A stretch of DNA of 10,445 nt from Leptolyngbya sp. SIO4C5 (GTDB taxonomy: Bacteria > Cyanobacteriota > Cyanobacteriia > Phormidesmidales > Phormidesmidaceae), in NCBI GenBank assembly GCA_010671965.1, contig JAAHIC010000090.1, positions 1 to 10,445 on the forward strand, read 5' to 3'. This document shows, in pieces, positions 1 through 6,896 of this stretch. Under the pieces are notes generated by a model that searched no databases, was not told where the DNA came from, and worked only from the letters and a program-made list of their open reading frames with translations. Each line of letters starts with the position of its first letter. Position 1 is the first letter of the stretch. The position numbers were made by a program, and so were the translations under genes.

Positions 1-58
1 TAGTGCTAGGATTTCCACAGAAGAAGAAAGATATTAGCAGATAAGGACGTAGCATTCA

Positions 59-2212
59 ATGCAGGAGATTGAAAAGTCAATATCCTTCGATGGACGGGAT
101 ATTCGACTTAAAGTAGGTTTATTAGCGCCTCAAGCCGGTGGAGCAGTTCTAGTACAGTCAGGCGATACAGCGGTATTAGTGACAGCGACCCGCTCCTCAG
201 GACGCGAAGGGATTGATTTTTTGCCCTTACTGGTTGATTACGAAGAACGCCTCTATGCAGCCGGGCGCATTCCCGGTGGCTATTTGCGACGTGAAGGCCG
301 CCCACCGGAGCGGGCCACGCTGACCAGCCGTCTGATCGATCGCCCCATGCGGCCACTGTTTCCGCAATGGCTGCGCGACGACATTCAGATCGTGGCGACC
401 ACCTTGTCTATGGATGAGCAGGTACCGCCCGATGTCCTAGCTGCGACCGGGGCCTCAGTGGCTGTGCTGCTGGCTAAAATTCCGTTCAAGGGGCCAATGG
501 CAACCGTACGGGTAGGACTGGTCGGAGACGATTTTATCATCAACCCCACCTACAGCGAGATTGAATCGGGCGACCTCGACCTGATCGTGGCAGGATCTCC
601 CGATGGCGTAATTATGGTGGAAGCTGGGGCTAACCAGCTACCGGAGCAGGACGTGATCGAGGCGATCGATTTTGGCTATGAGGTCGTGCAAGACCTGATT
701 CAGGCCCAGCGAGATTTGATTGCGGAGTTGGGTATTGAAATTGTCACCGAGCCAGAGCCGGAAGTTGATTCCACTTTAGACGAGTTTATTCGCGATCGCG
801 CCACCGCAGGCATTAAGCAGGTGCTAGCCCAGTTTGAGCTAGATAAGCACCAGCGGGACGAAAAGCTGGACGTGATCAAAGACGAAATTGCCGCCAAAAT
901 TGAAGAACTGCCGGAAGAGGATACCGTTCGCACAGCGGCCAGTGAGAATCCAAAAGCTTTGGGTAAAGCCTTTAAGAGCCTAACCAAAGAGCTAATGCGC
1001 AAGCAGATCGTAGAAGACGGTGTGCGGGTAGACGGGCGCAAGCTAGACGAAGTGCGTCCCATTTCAGCCCGCGTTGGGTTACTACCAAACCGCGTCCACG
1101 GCAGCGGTCTGTTTAACCGAGGGTTAACGCAGGTGATGTCAGTGGTGACGCTGGGTACACCCGGCGACGCTCAGATGATGGATGACCTGCATCCAGATGA
1201 AGAAAAGCGCTACCTGCATCACTACAACTTCCCGCCCTACTCGGTAGGCGAGACCCGCCCCATGCGATCGCCCGGACGGCGAGAAGTGGGACACGGTGCT
1301 CTGGCAGAGCGGGCGCTCGTCCCAGTCTTGCCCGAACAAAAGGACTTTCCCTACGTGATTCGGGTCGTGTCTGAGGTCCTATCTTCCAACGGCTCCACCT
1401 CAATGGGATCCGTCTGCGGCTCCACTTTGTCTCTCATGGATGCAGGCGTTCCCTTGACCAAGCCCGTCAGCGGCGCGGCAATGGGCCTGATTAAAGAAGG
1501 GGATGAAGTCCGCATCCTCACCGACATTCAGGGAATTGAAGACTTCCTAGGCGACATGGACTTCAAGGTGGCAGGTACCGACAGCGGTATCACCGCCCTG
1601 CAGATGGATATGAAAATTACGGGCCTTAAGGTTGAAACCATCGCCAAAGCCATCAACCAGGCCAAGCCTGCGCGGACGCATATCTTGGAGAAAATGCTAG
1701 AGGCGATCGACAAGCCTCGCGTTGAGCTGTCACCCTTTGCCCCGCGCCTGATCAGCTTCAAGATCAATCCAGAGCTAATCGGCATGGTGATTGGCCCTGG
1801 CGGCAAGAAGATTAAGAGCATTGTGGAGCAAACTGGGGCCAAAGTTGATATTGATGATGACGGCACCGTGACGGTTTCCTCCATTGAAGGGGGACAGGCC
1901 GAGCAGGCAAAGGCAATTATTCAGGGCATGACCACCCGGCCTGAAGCGGGCGATGTCTATGCTGGTAAAGTGACGCGGGTGATTCCAATTGGGGCTTTTG
2001 TGGAATTCTTGCCAGGGCAGGAGGGCATGATTCACATTTCTCAGCTAGCGGACTACCGCGTCGGCAAGGTGGAAGATGAAGTCACCGTGGGCGATGACGT
2101 TATTGTCAAAGTCCGCGACATTGATGGCAAAGGTCGAATCAACCTGACGCGGCTCAACATCCATCCAGATGAAGCGGCGGCGGCGCGCGAGGCAGTAGCC
2201 CAGACCAGCTAG
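59..2212 (+). CDS. pnp: Polynucleotide phosphorylase (PNPase)
   Basis: This gene encodes the 3'-to-5' phosphorolytic exoribonuclease that degrades RNA to nucleoside diphosphates and can add tails in reverse. The family acts as a cytoplasmic trimer. The 717-residue length is normal. Domains in order are a first RNase PH fold (about 10-145), an all-helical linker (about 240-315), a second, catalytic RNase PH fold (about 325-545), a KH domain (about 560-620, GxxG loop as GPGG at 579-582) and an S1 domain (about 630-698). The family signature [15 protein letters not shown] is at 406-420. The phosphate-binding NGSTSMG is at 444-450, and D489 and D495 match the catalytic aspartates of E. coli (D486, D492). 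The RNA-contact loop reads YLRR (75-78) rather than the FFRR of E. coli. The ATG at 59 follows AAGGA (43-47) at 11 bases. The neighbour rpsO, common in other bacteria, is not in view; bases 1-58 hold only leader sequence. Confidence 0.98.
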   Translation: MQEIEKSISFDGRDIRLKVGLLAPQAGGAVLVQSGDTAVLVTATRSSGREGIDFLPLLVDYEERLYAAGRIPGGYLRREGRPPERATLTSRLIDRPMRPLFPQWLRDDIQIVATTLSMDEQVPPDVLAATGASVAVLLAKIPFKGPMATVRVGLVGDDFIINPTYSEIESGDLDLIVAGSPDGVIMVEAGANQLPEQDVIEAIDFGYEVVQDLIQAQRDLIAELGIEIVTEPEPEVDSTLDEFIRDRATAGIKQVLAQFELDKHQRDEKLDVIKDEIAAKIEELPEEDTVRTAASENPKALGKAFKSLTKELMRKQIVEDGVRVDGRKLDEVRPISARVGLLPNRVHGSGLFNRGLTQVMSVVTLGTPGDAQMMDDLHPDEEKRYLHHYNFPPYSVGETRPMRSPGRREVGHGALAERALVPVLPEQKDFPYVIRVVSEVLSSNGSTSMGSVCGSTLSLMDAGVPLTKPVSGAAMGLIKEGDEVRILTDIQGIEDFLGDMDFKVAGTDSGITALQMDMKITGLKVETIAKAINQAKPARTHILEKMLEAIDKPRVELSPFAPRLISFKINPELIGMVIGPGGKKIKSIVEQTGAKVDIDDDGTVTVSSIEGGQAEQAKAIIQGMTTRPEAGDVYAGKVTRVIPIGAFVEFLPGQEGMIHISQLADYRVGKVEDEVTVGDDVIVKVRDIDGKGRINLTRLNIHPDEAAAAREAVAQTS

Positions 2213-2233
2213 CGACAGGTGCCGATTGCAACG

Positions 2234-2264
2234 AGTAGGGACATGGCAATGCCGTGTCCCTATT
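2234..2264. repeat. Palindromic hairpin after pnp, probable dispersed cyanobacterial repeat
   Basis: A 12-base arm beginning TAGGGACATGGC (2236-2247) pairs fully with 2251-2262 (one T-G wobble) around a 3-base AAT loop. A G-T and an A-T pair can extend the stem to 14 bp. Near-identical TAGGGACA...TGTCCCTA palindromes are known to me as short repeats scattered through cyanobacterial intergenic DNA, but this window holds only one copy. It lies 21 bases past the pnp stop. A run of six T's (2280-2285) follows 15 bases after the stem, too far for a textbook intrinsic terminator. It could still block 3' exonucleases or help end the pnp transcript. Confidence 0.7.
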
Positions 2265-2331
2265 AGCGTCTTAGGCTGCTTTTTTGTAAAATCAAGTCTT
2301 GCCCACTGATAGCTGTTGCTAACCTAGCCCT

Positions 2332-2907
2332 ATGATTGATAGCCTCCACTCTGTTTGCAGCTATCTTCTAGGGCTTGAGGCAACAAGTCTGACCTTTTGG
2401 CAAATGGCGCTTCGGGCCGCTATTGTCTATCTGACAGCCTTGGCAATGATGCGGTTTATTGGCGATCGCCGGGTGATTAGCTCTCACGCGGCCTTTGACA
2501 TGATTTTAGGCATTATTTTAGGGGCAACCCTCAGCGGAGCTATCACGGGTGCCACCCCCTTCTTTGGCACCCTCATCGCCGGTAGCGTTTTGGTGGTCAT
2601 GCACTGGCTGGCGGCGATGCTTAGCTTTCGCTTCGGCCCCTTAGAGCGTTTGATCAAGGGTAAAACGCGGCCTTTAATTCAAGGCGGTGAGGTGATCCGA
2701 CAGAACATGCGCCGCAGCCACATCAGTAACCAAGATTTAGAAGCGGCGTTGCGTTCTAACGGCGCTTTGACGCAGCCAGACCAAGTCGCTCTGGCCCATT
2801 TAGAAAATAACGGCAACATTAGCGTTATTCCTAAACCCGCTCAGCCCCAAATAATTGAGGTCAAGGCTGAAGCTGGCGTGCAGACAATTCAAATACGGCT
2901 AGAGTAG
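2332..2907 (+). CDS. DUF421 / YetF-family membrane protein
   Basis: The protein is 191 residues long. Three hydrophobic segments (about 25-43, 53-73 and 77-98) form the N-terminal membrane part; RFIGDRRV (41-48) after the first resembles the conserved R-x-GKR-type turn of the family. A soluble C-terminal part follows from about residue 110, with the typical PLIQGGEVIRQNMRR (114-128), a helix around SNQDLEAALRSNG (132-144) and the strand ENNGNISVIPK (158-168). This matches the DUF421 layout of a small membrane anchor plus a YetF-like domain. The biochemical role of the family is not established, although Bacillus members have been linked to spore or envelope functions. No convincing Shine-Dalgarno sequence precedes the ATG. 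The gene stands between pnp and the transporter unit with gaps of 119 and 103 bases, so it may be transcribed alone. Confidence 0.85.
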   Translation: MIDSLHSVCSYLLGLEATSLTFWQMALRAAIVYLTALAMMRFIGDRRVISSHAAFDMILGIILGATLSGAITGATPFFGTLIAGSVLVVMHWLAAMLSFRFGPLERLIKGKTRPLIQGGEVIRQNMRRSHISNQDLEAALRSNGALTQPDQVALAHLENNGNISVIPKPAQPQIIEVKAEAGVQTIQIRLE

Positions 2908-3010
2908 CCTGGCATGACAGGGACACTGCTACGAAAGCTGAACTAACTGTGCAATGGCTCTACTTGCCGTAGCACGATAGAGGCAAAGTGACTGAGTAGC
3001 CAAAAGTGAG
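2908..3010 (+). other. Gap upstream of the transporter unit, with a weak inverted repeat
   Basis: This 103-base stretch should hold the promoter or leader of the three-gene transporter unit. TGCTACG (2927-2933) is the exact complement of CGTAGCA (2968-2974), with a 34-base loop, and CTCTA/TAGAG form a smaller alternative stem (2958-2962 with 2978-2982). I looked for the conserved cores of the TPP, cobalamin and preQ1 riboswitches and did not see them. No -10/-35 pair stands out. A leader structure is possible but unproven. Confidence 0.3.
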
Positions 3011-3547
3011 ATGAGAATCGATTGGAGTCTTAGGGATTACGTCTTTGCTGCCTTTATGACCATTGGCATGGTGGTTTCGGTCTTTGTGGTGGGGCCATTG
3101 GTGCCCCCGTTTTTAGATTTAGTGGCTTGGGCCCCCCTCGGCGGGATCTTTTTGACGCTGGGAATGGCGCGGCTACAGCGGCGAGGTACTATTTTGCTGA
3201 TGATTTTGCCGCTGGCCGTTTTGCTGCTGCCCCTTTCTCCCGCGATTACGCTCTATTTAGCTTTGACAGCGTTACTCGCAGAAGCCGTTGTGTTTCTGCG
3301 GGGTAACTACCGGGTCAAGCGTAATCGGCTCTTGGGCAATGTCACCTTTTTTGTCAGCGCCGTGGTGATTGGCCTGACCAGTGCCGCTCTGATGCTAGGG
3401 GGTGAGTTTGCCGAGCTGCTCACCCGGCCCTGGCTAATTGGAGTACTGGCAATCGCCGCTGGCATCACAGGCTCTATTGGCTGGTGGCTAGGTGAATCTG
3501 TGGTGCGACAGCTCAAGCGGGCGGGCAAGCTGGATGCTGACCTCTAA
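3011..3547 (+). CDS. ECF transporter S component, MptD/Trep_Strep-like
   Basis: This is a 178-residue integral membrane protein that would bind the substrate in an energy-coupling factor transporter. Hydrophobic segments lie at about 10-30, 36-52, 60-76, 78-96, 108-130 and 140-160, giving the six helices usual for S components. The pattern ARLQRRGTILL (53-63), then AEAVVFLRGNY (90-100), then KRNRLLGN (103-110) resembles the MptD/Trep_Strep group of putative S components, judged from memory of the family and not from a search. Its main support is position: it is followed directly by a T component and a double ATPase. The substrate is unknown, and no riboswitch names it. The ATG at 3011 has only a weak upstream GTGAG. 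The 3' end overlaps the next gene by 14 bases. Confidence 0.75.
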   Translation: MRIDWSLRDYVFAAFMTIGMVVSVFVVGPLVPPFLDLVAWAPLGGIFLTLGMARLQRRGTILLMILPLAVLLLPLSPAITLYLALTALLAEAVVFLRGNYRVKRNRLLGNVTFFVSAVVIGLTSAALMLGGEFAELLTRPWLIGVLAIAAGITGSIGWWLGESVVRQLKRAGKLDADL

Positions 3548-4235
3548 GCGATCATTGCAGTCGCACCAGACAGGGCTGACGCGAATCAATCCCTTCCTCA
3601 AAATAGGTCTTTCCTTTGTCCTGATTGCTTTGGCGCTGGTTCTCAATCAGATAGCAGCGCTGTTGATTCTGGTGGGGGGGATGCTGCTACTGCTATCTCA
3701 GGTGAGAGTCCCATTGCTGCTACTGCTTTATAGCCTGACGGTGCTGCTAATTTTCACCCTGTCAGCGGCGTTCTTAGCTAGAGACTGGCCGCAAGCGCTG
3801 CTGAGTACGCTGCGTTTGCTGTCCCTGCTATTGCCTGCTCCGGTATTGACGCTGACCACGCCGCCAATAGATCTGCTGCGATCGCTGCAGGTTGCCCGTT
3901 TGCCCAGCTTTATCACCCTCAGCCTCATGCTGATCTGGCGATTTTTGCCCCTGATGCAGCAGGAACTCCAGCGAATTTGGCAGGCCAACCAGCTGCGGGG
4001 CCTCAACCTCAGTCGCCGTCCCGACCAGTGGTTTGCCGGGCTGATAGTGCCGCTGATTTTTCAAATGGTGGCCTATGCCGATGAGGTGACGATTGGCCTG
4101 CAAACGCGGGGTTATTCGCCTACAGATCCGCGCAGCAACAGCCAACCGCTACGCTGGCGCTGGCTAGATACAGCTTTTTGTCTGGGGGCGATCGCCTGGG
4201 TGAGCCTGATTGGCTATGCAGAATGGGGAGGCTGA
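3534..4235 (+). CDS. ECF transporter T component (CbiQ/EcfT family)
   Basis: This 233-residue membrane protein links the S component to the ATPases in an ECF transporter. The family start, with NPFLKIGL at 20-27, leads into a run of hydrophobic helices (about 25-90). The cytoplasmic part carries IWRFLPLMQQEL (134-145) and the two short coupling motifs that end helices contacting the ATPases, LRG (154-156) and TRG (191-193, in LQTRGYSP). A last hydrophobic helix lies near the C-terminus (about 212-228). The ATG at 3534 was chosen because it gives a normal N-terminus; an in-frame GTG at 3492 would add 14 non-conserved residues. It overlaps the S gene by 14 bases, and its TGA (4233-4235) shares one base with the ATG of the next gene, so the three proteins are probably made by coupled translation. 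Confidence 0.88.
   Translation: MLTSKRSLQSHQTGLTRINPFLKIGLSFVLIALALVLNQIAALLILVGGMLLLLSQVRVPLLLLLYSLTVLLIFTLSAAFLARDWPQALLSTLRLLSLLLPAPVLTLTTPPIDLLRSLQVARLPSFITLSLMLIWRFLPLMQQELQRIWQANQLRGLNLSRRPDQWFAGLIVPLIFQMVAYADEVTIGLQTRGYSPTDPRSNSQPLRWRWLDTAFCLGAIAWVSLIGYAEWGG
4225..4231 (+). promoter_or_regulatory. Ribosome binding site for the fused ATPase
   Basis: The purine run GGGGAGG lies inside the end of the T gene, 3 bases before the ATG at 4235 and 9 bases before a second in-frame ATG at 4241. It decides in favour of a start here over the TTG at 4178. The distance fits the 4241 ATG slightly better, so the protein may start two codons later. Confidence 0.55.
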
Positions 4236-5620
4236 TGCGGATGAGGCACAGTTTTCCTAGAGATGATGTGCCGCTGTTAGAGGTGGTCGATCTGAGCTTT
4301 ACCCACATAGGCCAGCAGCAGCCAACGCTGCGATCGGTGAATCTGAACCTGGCAGCGGGGGAACTGGTGGTGCTGGCGGGGGCGACAGGCAGCGGTAAAA
4401 GCACGCTGCTGAACTGCCTCACGGGAATCGCACCGGAACATACGGGCGGGCGGCTGACAGGCAAGGTGCTGTATCGGCAGCAAGATATTAACCTCTGGTC
4501 AATTCGGCAGCGATCGCAGTTTATGGGTATCCTGCTGCAAAATGTAGAAACTCAGCTCTTTACCGATCGAGTTGGAGACGAGGTGATTTTTGGGCTAGAA
4601 AACTGGAACCTGCCTCCCGGCCAAATTCAAACCCTAGCTCAGACTGCTTTAGAGAAATTCAACCTAAGCCACCAGCAAACCTGGCCCATCCACCAGCTTT
4701 CAGCCGGGCAAAAGCAGCGATTACTGGCGGCCTGCCAGCTTGTGCAGAATCAGACTTTACTGCTGCTAGACGAACCTTTTGCCTATTTGGACGCGGCAGG
4801 AACCGAGCTGCTGCTGGAACTTTTGCAGCAGTGCCGCGATCGCGGACAGAGTATCTTGGTGATCGAGCACCGCCTAGAATTGCTAAAACCTCTGTGCGAT
4901 CGCGCCTATCGGATTGAGGCGGGAGCGATCGCTCCCTGTCAGCTCGATCATCTACTTGTCTCTCCCCAGGAGGGCTTTACGGCCCCTACCCCCGTTCCGC
5001 CTCCGTCCCAAATCTCAAAGGCTTTGTTGACAACTTGCAGCCTGAGCTGGGGCGGCTATCCGGCTTTTCCTGACTTACAGGTCAGCGCTGGCGAGGTTGT
5101 CTTGCTTAAAGGCCAGAACGGCTGCGGCAAAACCACGCTGCTGAAGCTGCTTTGCGGCCTGCTAAAGCCAGCAACCGGGCGCTTAACGATTTTGGGACAA
5201 GCCGCGACGCGGCAGAGCGTCGTCCAAATTGCTCAAACTGTCGGTTTTGTGCTGCAAAATCCCAACCATCAGCTCTTTGCCGAAAGCGTCTGGCTAGAGC
5301 TAAAACAGCCGGGAGTTGCGGATGAGACAGCCAAAATCCTGCTGCATCAGCTCAATTTAGCCCACTGCGCTGAAAAGCATCCCCAGGCGCTTTCCCAGGG
5401 TCAAAAGCGACGTTTAGCATTGGGCGCTGTTTTAGCCCGCCAGCCGCAGATCTGTCTGCTAGACGAAATTATGGTGGGGCAGGATGCCAGTTCTTTAGCG
5501 CTAATGCTACAGACGTTGCAGAGCTTTACTGCCCAAGGCGGCGCGCTAATTTTTACCTCCCATGATCCGGGCGTTGCAGCCGTACTCAAGCCTCAAGTGA
5601 TCACGATTGGAAGCGGCTAG
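4235..5620 (+). CDS. ECF transporter fused double ATPase (EcfA1-EcfA2 type)
   Basis: This 461-residue protein carries two ABC ATPase domains in one chain and would power the adjacent S and T components. Domain 1 has Walker A GATGSGKST (49-57), Q-loop QNVETQLF (102-109), signature LSAGQ (155-159), Walker B ending LLLLDEP (175-181) and switch H212. Domain 2 has Walker A GQNGCGKTT (293-301), Q-loop QNPNHQLF (341-348), signature LSQGQ (386-390), Walker B ending CLLDE (407-411) and H442. The Q-x-x-x-QLF form of both Q-loops is typical of ECF ATPases. The catalytic glutamates are present in both halves, but the second reads DEIMVGQD instead of the usual DEPxxxLD. A proline-rich linker (about 250-260) joins the halves. 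It is the last gene of the unit; its stop lies 6 bases from the stop of the opposing gene. Confidence 0.93.
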   Translation: MRMRHSFPRDDVPLLEVVDLSFTHIGQQQPTLRSVNLNLAAGELVVLAGATGSGKSTLLNCLTGIAPEHTGGRLTGKVLYRQQDINLWSIRQRSQFMGILLQNVETQLFTDRVGDEVIFGLENWNLPPGQIQTLAQTALEKFNLSHQQTWPIHQLSAGQKQRLLAACQLVQNQTLLLLDEPFAYLDAAGTELLLELLQQCRDRGQSILVIEHRLELLKPLCDRAYRIEAGAIAPCQLDHLLVSPQEGFTAPTPVPPPSQISKALLTTCSLSWGGYPAFPDLQVSAGEVVLLKGQNGCGKTTLLKLLCGLLKPATGRLTILGQAATRQSVVQIAQTVGFVLQNPNHQLFAESVWLELKQPGVADETAKILLHQLNLAHCAEKHPQALSQGQKRRLALGAVLARQPQICLLDEIMVGQDASSLALMLQTLQSFTAQGGALIFTSHDPGVAAVLKPQVITIGSG

Positions 5621-5639
5621 CCTGTATTAGGCCGCTTCC
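5609..5639. terminator. Shared hairpin spanning two convergent stop codons
   Basis: GGAAGCGGC (5609-5617) and GCCGCTTCC (5631-5639) are perfect 9-base complements around a 13-base loop that holds both stop codons (TAG 5618-5620 on the + strand; TAA on the minus strand at 5627-5629). The arms encode the last residues of both proteins. Neither side is followed by a T run, so this is a terminator-like stem and not a standard intrinsic terminator. It could stall or separate convergent transcription, or protect both 3' ends. Confidence 0.5.
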
Positions 5640-6631
5640 TCAAACACGTCGGCTGCGAACATGGCGTTAGTGGCGCTGAGATAAGGTTTGAGCAGGGCCA
5701 TTTGCGCTTCATCCAGCAGGATACCAAAGTGCTTCTCTAGCAGCACCAGCATTTGCCTGACCAAGCCCCAGCGGACATTCAGTGTTGGATAGAGCATGAC
5801 GCACAAGGGAAAGAGTTCTTGCTGCACAGCGCTGACATTATTTTCCAGCAGGCAGACCCACAGATAGGTTTGAAACATCTCAGCATCCCGCAGGCTAGAA
5901 GTGCGTACAGTGGGATTGCTCAGCGGCCCGCTATAGCAGCGATGGTGAGGATTGGCCTGCATAATCTGATTGACGACTTTCTGGGCGATCGCGCTGCTGT
6001 GGGGCAGCAAAATTTGTACCACTTTCAGCACCGGAGAACTCATGGGGTGGCTAGCGGCAGCGCTGTAAGCCCGCTGCAGCGGCATATAGAGGTGATCGTC
6101 AATGGCCTTGAAGTAGAGCCGCAGCACGTCCTGACGTTCAACAGCAATCAGTTGGAGCAGCAGTTGGCCTGTGTAGTGAAACTGCATACTAACAAAGCCA
6201 ATTACTCTGGGATCGACCAGCGTATATTTGGCCCGAATCAGACCCAGTTCAGGGGCTAGATCGGTGGCAAAGCGCTCAGGGGCTGTGCCGTTGGCGTAGG
6301 CGGCAAAAGCCTTTTCGTAGATAACGTAAACATCTTTGGCAATGGCCCAGGGATCAATCAGCTCCCCTTTAATTTGATGGCGCACCACCTCTTTAGACAA
6401 GAGCGCCTCAGTCTGCGTCCAGGCTTGGGCACTGACGGTTCGCAGCTCCTGATTGAGATAGTCTGCGATCGCCTGCCGAGCGTCATTTTCGGTGACTACA
6501 TATTTAGGGGAGTGTCCAGTATTATCTTTGACCTGCTGTATATAGCGTTTGGCCCAGGCTTTGGAAAAGGAGTGGAGTTGATTGAACGAGCTAGACAGCG
6601 GGCGATCGAGACTTCCCCAAGCAATTTCCAT
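5627..6631 (-). CDS. Unrecognised helical protein, 334 residues
   Basis: I do not recognise this family. The chosen ATG (6629-6631 on the + strand) is preceded by a strong Shine-Dalgarno (AAGGGAG); an upstream TTG at 6670 would add 13 residues. The protein has no signal peptide, no clear membrane helix and no nucleotide-binding motif. It is rich in predicted helices with many L, A and Q residues. Recognisable landmarks are WAKRYIQQVKDNTG (26-39), an aromatic segment VYVIYEKAFAAYANG (101-115), FVSMQFHYTGQLLLQL (146-161), a short His/Pro/Cys stretch ANPHHRCYSG (226-235) and a final helical block after NVRWGLVRQML (285-295). This suggests a soluble helical-bundle protein, perhaps a scaffold or binding partner. 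The antisense + strand reading frame at 5753-6259 is less credible because the minus-strand gene has the better ribosome site. It is probably a lineage-specific cyanobacterial protein. Confidence 0.75.
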   Translation of the reverse strand: MEIAWGSLDRPLSSSFNQLHSFSKAWAKRYIQQVKDNTGHSPKYVVTENDARQAIADYLNQELRTVSAQAWTQTEALLSKEVVRHQIKGELIDPWAIAKDVYVIYEKAFAAYANGTAPERFATDLAPELGLIRAKYTLVDPRVIGFVSMQFHYTGQLLLQLIAVERQDVLRLYFKAIDDHLYMPLQRAYSAAASHPMSSPVLKVVQILLPHSSAIAQKVVNQIMQANPHHRCYSGPLSNPTVRTSSLRDAEMFQTYLWVCLLENNVSAVQQELFPLCVMLYPTLNVRWGLVRQMLVLLEKHFGILLDEAQMALLKPYLSATNAMFAADVFEEAA

Positions 6632-6639
6632 GACCAATA

Positions 6640-6646
6640 CTCCCTT
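6640..6646 (-). promoter_or_regulatory. Strong ribosome binding site for the 334-residue protein
   Basis: On the minus strand the sequence reads AAGGGAG, 8 bases before the ATG at 6631. It is the best Shine-Dalgarno in the window and is what fixes the start, ruling out the TTG at 6670. Confidence 0.7.
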
Positions 6647-6716
6647 TTCAAAGTAGATACCCCGGCGCAACCGCTATAGACCAAGCGGGGTTTGATCAGT
6701 ATCATCGGGGAAAATA

Positions 6717-6735
6717 CTTAATCTTTGCTTAACAT
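6717..6735 (+). promoter_or_regulatory. Possible Pho-box-like tandem repeat
   Basis: CTTAATCT (6717-6724) and CTTAACAT (6728-6735) are separated by three bases. The cyanobacterial SphR/PhoB box is described as tandem 8-base units, pyrimidine-TTAA-pyrimidine-pyrimidine-T/A, spaced by three bases; 15 of 16 positions fit. A third unit (6739-6746) fits poorly. The repeat lies 86 bases upstream of the 334-residue gene but points away from it, and the region is AT-rich, so chance is a real alternative. Confidence 0.25.
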
Positions 6736-6896
6736 GTTTATATTTCTTTGAAAGCTACAGACTTTTGTTGCTTTTTGTTGCGAAGTGAAAAGGGCAGTGG
6801 GTAGCAGTCACGGCTGGCTGGGACTGTGCTCAACCAGCCTGATACGGCTACGTCAGCAGACTGTATGCCAAGGCTATAGGCGCAGCTGAGAAAGGG

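Larger units (their letters stand above)
6632..6896. other. Intergenic region between putA and the 334-residue gene
   Basis: Both flanking genes are on the minus strand, so this 265-base gap should hold the end of the putA transcript and the promoter and leader of the downstream gene. A small stem (CCGCT 6671-6675 with AGCGG 6684-6688) lies in the leader. The stretch 6710-6780 is AT-rich and promoter-like, but no clear -10/-35 pair is visible. A weak stem on the putA side pairs GGCTGG (6816-6821) with CCAGCC (6834-6839) and lacks an adjacent T run. A near-duplicate of ten bases, CTTTTGTTG and CTTTTTGTTG, sits at 6762-6780. No gene or RNA gene was found. Confidence 0.5.

Noticed and set aside
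700..1062. A Ser-rich 120-codon minus-strand frame inside pnp
   Set aside because: It is an antisense shadow of the PNPase helical linker, with low-complexity composition.
2908..3010. A vitamin riboswitch upstream of the ECF unit
   Set aside because: Conserved cores of the TPP, cobalamin and preQ1 classes were looked for by eye and not seen; only a weak long-loop stem is present.
3492..3533. A longer T-component start at GTG 3492
   Set aside because: It would add 14 residues that are out-of-frame read-through of the S gene and do not resemble the T-component N-terminus; ATG 3534 is better.
4178..4234. A longer ATPase start at TTG 4178
   Set aside because: It would overlap the T gene by 58 bases and add unrelated residues; the ATG at 4235 has a ribosome site just upstream.
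5753..6259. A 168-codon + strand reading frame opposite the 334-residue gene
   Set aside because: It lies wholly antisense to a longer frame with a strong ribosome site and has no recognisable motif of its own.
6816..6839. An intrinsic terminator for putA
   Set aside because: The stem is only 6 bp with a 12-base loop, and no T run follows on the minus strand.
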